Below, piece by piece: positions 59,264-64,000 of a DNA stretch of 64,000 nucleotides (the stretch's first letter is position 1; every line of letters starts with the position of its first letter). The notes beneath the pieces are model-generated. The model was not told where the DNA came from, searched no databases, and worked only from the letters and a program-made list of their open reading frames with translations. A program made the translations under genes and the position numbers. The DNA is from Paramecium octaurelia (taxonomy: Eukaryota > Ciliophora > Oligohymenophorea > Peniculida > Parameciidae). The DNA lies in the NCBI GenBank assembly GCA_905182995.1, contig CAJJDP010000022.1, positions 505,488 through 569,487 of the forward strand. Direction: 5' to 3'.

Positions 59264-60141
59264 TTGGAAGAATTTTTCTATTTTTGATTAATAATAAACA
59301 TTTATATTTAGAATCTAAATTCAGTTATTTATATTCAGTTTTATCCTTTTAGCAGACCACTTAAAGTATCTTACTTTTTCATTATGTCCTAACTTTTAAG
59401 AATCTTCAGTTCAAAATTATATTTAGTCTGTCAAATTCTAAAATTAATAATGCATTTTATTTTGTTTTCCTTAAATATTAAATATTTATGAAATAACTAC
59501 AATACAATTACAATATCTATTTTATATTTCGTCTTTATTTTTACCAAAAATCAAATTTTTCAAAAATAATAGCAATGATTTCATTTACAGATGTATTTGT
59601 TATTAATAAATATTAGTAAGAGTTGGAATTTTATCCTAAAAAACTTAAATTAGATTCAGAAAAACTGTTTTATCCTTTTTCTTTTTTGAGATTTAATGTT
59701 AATAAATTCTATAAGATTATTGGTTTTAACTTGTTAAATTCAAGTTCATAACCGTGCATTCTTGTTCAGTTTTAATTAATGAGTTTTTCGAATATTCTTT
59801 ATCTCATTTTAATGTTTACATAATAGTAATCCAGTTTATTAATATCAATTTGCCATTTTCTAATTGCGATTATTTGAATTAATTTCTGACAATTATTCTA
59901 GTGTAAGGTAATATTAAAGACCATTATTTTATTTAGTATTTATGTTTTAGATTGGCCATTTAGAATTCATATTCTGTTAATTCATTGAGATTAATCTCAA
60001 AATAGTAAAATATCAGTAATAATAAGAATTAAAAGAGGAATATAATGTCATTTATTTTTAAAGAAAATAAAAAATTTGTTATTATTTTAAAATAATTTAG
60101 TTATGCTTTTTATATTAACAACTTTCATAAATTTAAATTAT
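59264..60141. other. Long AT-rich spacer between divergent genes
   Basis: 878 bp, one of the longest gaps here. I see short A/T runs and no frame with protein-like composition, no RNA gene and no long repeat. It must carry the promoters of both flanking genes. Confidence 0.45.
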
Positions 60142-61153
60142 ATGTTTAAAATAAAGAGACTCTCAAATTCTTTCGAGAAAAAGCTACTTGAGTTCTTTAT
60201 GAACTGGAAAAAGAGCACTTATAATTTCAAATTTTGGAAATCGAATTTAAACTTTATGTATTAATGTAATTTTGGATTATATTAGATAATACAATTATGA
60301 AAAAGACTCAGAAGAAACGAGGAATCTGCTAATTTAATAGGAATTGTAAGTCTTATAATCAATATGCAAATTCAAAATGTTGAATCATAATAAATGTGAT
60401 TAATAGGATTAACAAAGAAATTTTTCAATCTTGTAATTAGAAGTAGAACAATTTACTACTTGTATAATTCAAATTCATATTAGTGGTTTTACAGGGAGAA
60501 TTAAGAGATAAAATTAATTTTAATAACCGAAAATCTGAACTTCTAATGGAAATATATTCTGCATTGGAGGAAGTTTAAGCTAGTTCTAATATGATCTTCT
60601 TAGAATATAAGTTATAGTAATTGGAAGTAAAATAATATTAACAATAGATATTAGGTTTAGTTAAGGGATAGTTGAGCAATTAATACATTGATCAAATTTG
60701 TAAATTGTATCATCACAAAGAATTTTTGTTTGCTTTAGAACAAACTTATTATGAAATGCTGAAATAGAGAATATTCAATAGTAATTTTTAAAAAATAGCA
60801 AAATGTTTATACATTATACAACCAAATTGTTAGCTTTATGAAATAATTAGAGATTTGAACGAGAAGAGTGACGATGAATAAATAGAAAAGACTGTAAATT
60901 TAAATCTTATTTTAGTTCCATTTAACGGCCATAGAGATAGCAATTAAGGAAGGATATTAGCATTCATTAAAGTTTCATCTAGAATAATGTTTATACCATA
61001 GTTGGAGTTAAGAACAAAAAGATATTTTAATAGAAAGTTGCTTAAAGTTGTCAAAGCAATTCTAGGAAAGAGATCGATTATATAAAGTACTTTAGGATAT
61101 GAAATAGTTGTGATTTAGTTAAATTTCATACTATATATTAAATTTAATTATGA
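60142..61153 (+). CDS. Unknown helical protein
   Basis: About 300 residues, not recognised. Starts MFKIKRLSNSFEKKLLEFFM at 60142. A 28-nt intron joins 'NLNFI' to 'QYNYEKDSEETRN'; a 22-nt intron joins 'VEQFTT' to 'LVLQGELRDKINFNNRK'. Then long helices: 'SELLMEIYSALEEVQASS', 'LALEQTYYEMLKQ'. A more structured end, 'LILVPFNGHRDSNQGRI', precedes 'LKVVKAILGKRS'. The 3' end is uncertain: a 32-nt intron would end the gene at TGA 61151-61153, overlapping the ATG of the next gene by the shared ATGA; without it the frame runs about 80 bp further. Confidence 0.55.
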
Positions 61154-61911
61154 TAAAATTCAGATATAATTTATCAAATGTTTTAGCTTTTTCAAGATGC
61201 TAACCCTTTCAATTTATAAATTAATCAAAATTTGGATTTTCAAATGAGGAAAAAGAAAAAGGAGAATTTGCAGAAAAAGAATAAACAAACTTAGAAAAAT
61301 AAAAGACCTCAAAAAAATAAGGGTATGTTGCCAAAATGAGAGAGGAAGTTATTACAAATGCAATTGTAGCATCTTTGAAAGAGAAAAGTAAGATGAAGGC
61401 AAAAGAAGAATACAGAGCAGCCATTTTATTTGAAGAAATTCTAAATAGAGAAGTCGATATTAATTTGTATGACACTAAGGGTAGAGCCTATATAATCTCT
61501 ACATTATGGAACATTTTTTGGGTGACTTTTGCTGGTTTGGGATTGTATACTGTATTCAGGGATGAGTAATGGTATAAAAAAAACATGGAAATCTTCAAAG
61601 TTGCCATAACCACAGGATTCATATTCACTAGAATAATAAAATAGAGATAATTTTATAAATATTAAGTAGAAAAAGTGATTTATAATACTAAATCTAAATA
61701 ATTTACAATAACAAAAAGAAACATTGTTGGGATTAAGAAGGATTAGGTAGTGCAAAAAGATCATATACTATATACATCAGACAAAGACTTAAATTTCAAA
61801 AAGATAAACTATATCAACATCAATACTTTAGAATGTTATGGAATTGGGTTTGATTACGCTTGGCTGAAGAAAGATTTGTTTTCTCATTTGATTTAGTAAA
61901 ATATATCTTGA
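61150..61911 (+). CDS. Probable mitochondrial two-span membrane protein
   Basis: 253 residues in one exon. N-terminus 'MIKFRYNLSNVLAFSRCQPF' is basic and amphipathic, a good mitochondrial presequence, followed by an acidic/basic linker. Two hydrophobic spans: 'LWNIFWVTFAGLGLYTVF' and the weaker 'VAITTGFIFTRII'. After the second span comes a mixed beta region 'KVIYNTKSKQFTITKRNIVG' and 'DYAWLKKDLFSHLIQ'. Presequence, paired spans and a C-terminal matrix domain resemble TMEM186/TMEM223-like respiratory assembly proteins, but this is by layout only. Start chosen at 61150 because it includes the presequence; stop TGA 61909-61911. Confidence 0.65.
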
Positions 61912-62031
61912 CATATTATATTAATTGATTATTAATTGATTTAGAATATCTAGGAATTATTTAAATATATTCTGATTATTTTAATCATCAATAAATAAGA
62001 CCAACATTTTAAATTATTAAAATAGATAATT

Positions 62032-63504
62032 ATGAACAAATATAGTTTAATATTTTTAGATAAAGAATCTGAAAGAAAATATTAAGAATAGAAAATCAAT
62101 TAACTCAGAAAACCAGTCTATGTATGCAGTGCTATTGGACTGTTTTTTATCAGCATGGTAAAGATGATCACAGAAATATTGAATAACGAGTTGAATCAAT
62201 TAAGCATTTTAGTTGTTACTTAAATTTATCTCATCTTGTCTATATTTATAGTAAAGTGGAAACCTTCATCAGTATAATGCTGTTTGATGATATTAAATTA
62301 CTTATTACTTGCCTACTAGTATATGTTAACGAGCACAGTCTCGCAAGAGGCGATTCCATTATTTGCTAATAATTTTGTTGCTTGTAACTTTGTTATCATT
62401 CTGGCTGTTGATATGTGTTAAGGGATATTCCTGGTAACAACCACAATGGTAATACGATTGGTTTTGGCAATATGTGAAACTAAAACTCCATAATATAATG
62501 TATATTTTGCAACAATATTACTTATTTTTTTTTTGGGTTTTTATGTTCATAAATTGAATTACGAAAGTCGCAGCTTTTTTTTATTGAGTTTGAAGGATAA
62601 TTTAATGGAATAAATTTTGCCGATTATTGTAAATAAGTCATATATTTTATTTCAATTCGAGAGCAGCTAATTAAGATTTTCATTAATTTCATCACGATAA
62701 TTAGAATTTAATTGTGATAATTCAGAGAGCTTGAAATAATTTTTAAGAGAGTGGCATTACAAATAGTAAAATCTCGAATAGGTTTGTTTCTAAGACATTG
62801 TACGTAAATAATCTTCAGAAATTAAATCTTACAGTAAATAAATTGAAATAAAAAAGGGTTGTAAATAAAAATAAATTATAACAATCTGTTTCTTTAATTA
62901 TTAATAGCCAACATTCCTAATAAAATTTGATAATAATTCCTAAGTTTAGGATAAATTAAAAAGGTATGTATTTAATACAATTGAAAAAGAGAGATTAGTA
63001 TAATTTAAGATTTTCAAATGTATAGTAAATAATTTGTCTATTTCATTAAAATCAAATAATTTGAATCAATTACATTTGCTAAGGATTTATTGTTTCAAAT
63101 AAATTCTCAATTACAAAATCCTCAATCATTAGTTTAAATAATAACACTTTGAAATAGAACCAATTTTATTAAAGCTCAAGGAGTTTTTCCAATTTAAATC
63201 GATTAGTTATCAAATTATTCCATCATCTGAGGGAAAGGTATAAATGGTGAGAACCTACTTTGTGAGACTAATTTATGATATTTTTAGTGAATGCAGGAGA
63301 GGTTCTTCTATAGTAATCAATTTGGAACACCTTTAAGAACCATATATACGATATTATGGAAAAGAGATCAATGAATTTGCAGATACTGCTATTTAAATAG
63401 TAGTTAGAACTTTAGTTAAGAGAAAATAGAAGTTGAAAATTGGAAATAAAACAACGATTTTAATTTTATTGAATGAAGAACCAAACTACCCATTCTACTC
63501 ATGA
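62032..63504 (+). CDS. Second histidine-kinase-like membrane protein, degenerate
   Basis: 490 residues in a single exon, start MNKYSLIFLDKESERKYQEQ at 62032. Five to six membrane spans in the first 230 residues ('VYVCSAIGLFFISMVKMI', 'VVTQIYLILSIFIVKW', 'ATILLIFFLGFYVHKL'). After a linker comes 'RLVQFKIFKCIVNNLSISLK' where a kinase DHp helix would be, without the His; then 'HFEIEPILLKLKEFFQFKSI' and 'YQIIPSSEGKVQMVRTYFVR', 'LIYDIFSECRRGSSIVINLE', matching the order of an HATPase domain (lead helix, strand, N-box helix, strand) but with no Asn of the N-box and no G boxes. It ends 'TILILLNEEPNYPFYS' at TGA 63502-63504. The same build occurs in the gene at 51568-53125. Family assignment is by pattern. 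Confidence 0.65.
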
Positions 63505-63551
63505 CTTTAAAATTGATATTATTATTATTTAATTAGAATATAAATATCAAA

Positions 63552-64000
63552 TCAATATTCTGAAATAGCTCTCTTCCTCTTCTGCTATTCAAGTGATTGT
63601 AGAATTTAATTTCGAGCAATCTTTAGATTTAGTTCATTCTAATACTTAATGGGAGTATCAAACAAAGTAGCCAAAGTATTATCTGTCTGATTAAGTAAAT
63701 TTGGCTTTTGTTTTGAAGTCCTAAAGGTTTTTTATTTACTATAATCGTAGTAATTTGGTTTTTAAAGGAAATATTCATATTGATTACCTCTTTTTTAAAG
63801 GAGTTAAGCATTTTTGAATTGTTCAAACATTCCTGTTTTAAGTTTAAAGGAATCTTTAGAGTAGAGAGTATAATTTTCTTGGAAAGCACATTTTTAATCT
63901 AAATATCTGCCATTATGTTCGAGTTCATAGGATCTATTAGAGATTTTATCGTTGAATCTAGATTTGGTTGATTTGAGTCTGATAATACGATCCTCTGATT
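63552..64000 (-). CDS. Unknown protein, 5' end outside window
   Basis: At least 149 residues, coding from the window edge to TGA 63552-63554, convergent with the preceding gene across 47 bp. The frame reads 'SEDRIIRLKSTKSRFNDK', 'NRSYELEHNGRYLDQK', 'TLATLFDTPIKYQNELNL' and ends 'LEQQKRKRAISEY'. Polar, basic and Gln-rich with many Tyr, probably disordered. The alternative frame starting MLSKKIILSTLK is a shadow: it uses no reassigned codons and has a poor composition. No family recognised. Confidence 0.6.

Noticed and set aside
63629-63889. Minus-strand frame MLSKKIILSTLKIPL at the window end
   Set aside because: A longer frame in another phase has protein-like composition with reassigned Gln codons through to the edge; this one is a shadow.
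1-64000. tRNA genes, CRISPR arrays, transposons, virus-like elements, telomeric repeats
   Set aside because: I looked for T-loop-like motifs, spaced repeats, reverse transcriptase or transposase motifs and G4T2/G3T3-type repeats and found none.

Overview
The window reads as macronuclear DNA of a ciliate, almost certainly Paramecium. The sequence is very AT-rich. Nearly every gene reads through TAA and TAG, which must mean Gln, and ends only at TGA. Introns are about 20-38 nt long, mostly GTA...TAG, with some ending AAG. Genes are packed a few tens of bases apart on both strands. Every gene model below was built by hand with the ciliate code and by placing these micro-introns where they restore the frame, so exon edges are inferences. 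No tRNA, rRNA, virus-like element or transposon was recognised.

Layout. 1-5.7 kb: an MFS transporter cut by the window edge, a basic unknown, a C2H2 zinc-finger protein, an unknown with two copies of one domain, and a small protein with a lipidation-type N-terminus. 5.9-10.6 kb: a copine, a tiny membrane protein, a SAPS-type phosphatase regulatory subunit and a small basic protein. 11.5-13.3 kb: a probable mitochondrial protein and the RNase H2 C subunit. 13.4-18.9 kb: one long coiled-coil protein whose 5' part appears twice as two 1,323-bp direct copies separated by a single N, best explained as an assembly artefact. 19-24.9 kb: three unknowns, a hormone-sensitive-lipase-like esterase and a CK1-like kinase. 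25-32.7 kb: a very large secreted/membrane protein with cysteine-rich repeats, a TDTG stalk and a GPS-like motif before its membrane spans. 32.8-41.7 kb: four unknowns, phytanoyl-CoA dioxygenase and the lariat-debranching enzyme DBR1. 41.8-49.5 kb: an OSCA/TMEM63-like channel, then a CNBD K+ channel 26 bp downstream, then a B-box/beta-propeller protein. 49.5-57 kb: a ubiquitin-specific protease, a histidine-kinase-like membrane protein and a Na+/K+-type P-ATPase. 57.6-64 kb: a Rab2-like GTPase with a divergent Rab neighbour, two unknowns (one probably mitochondrial), a second histidine-kinase-like protein and an edge-cut unknown.

The genes are mostly unrelated eukaryotic housekeeping, signalling and membrane-transport genes, as is normal in Paramecium. 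Several concern ion flux and excitability (OSCA-like channel, CNBD K+ channel, P-ATPase, GPS/REJ-type receptor), but nothing shows they are co-regulated. The most interesting leads are the two histidine-kinase-like membrane proteins with no recognisable catalytic residues, the divergent Rab lacking the switch II Gln, the giant GPS-bearing protein, and the duplicated unknown domain at 3-4 kb.
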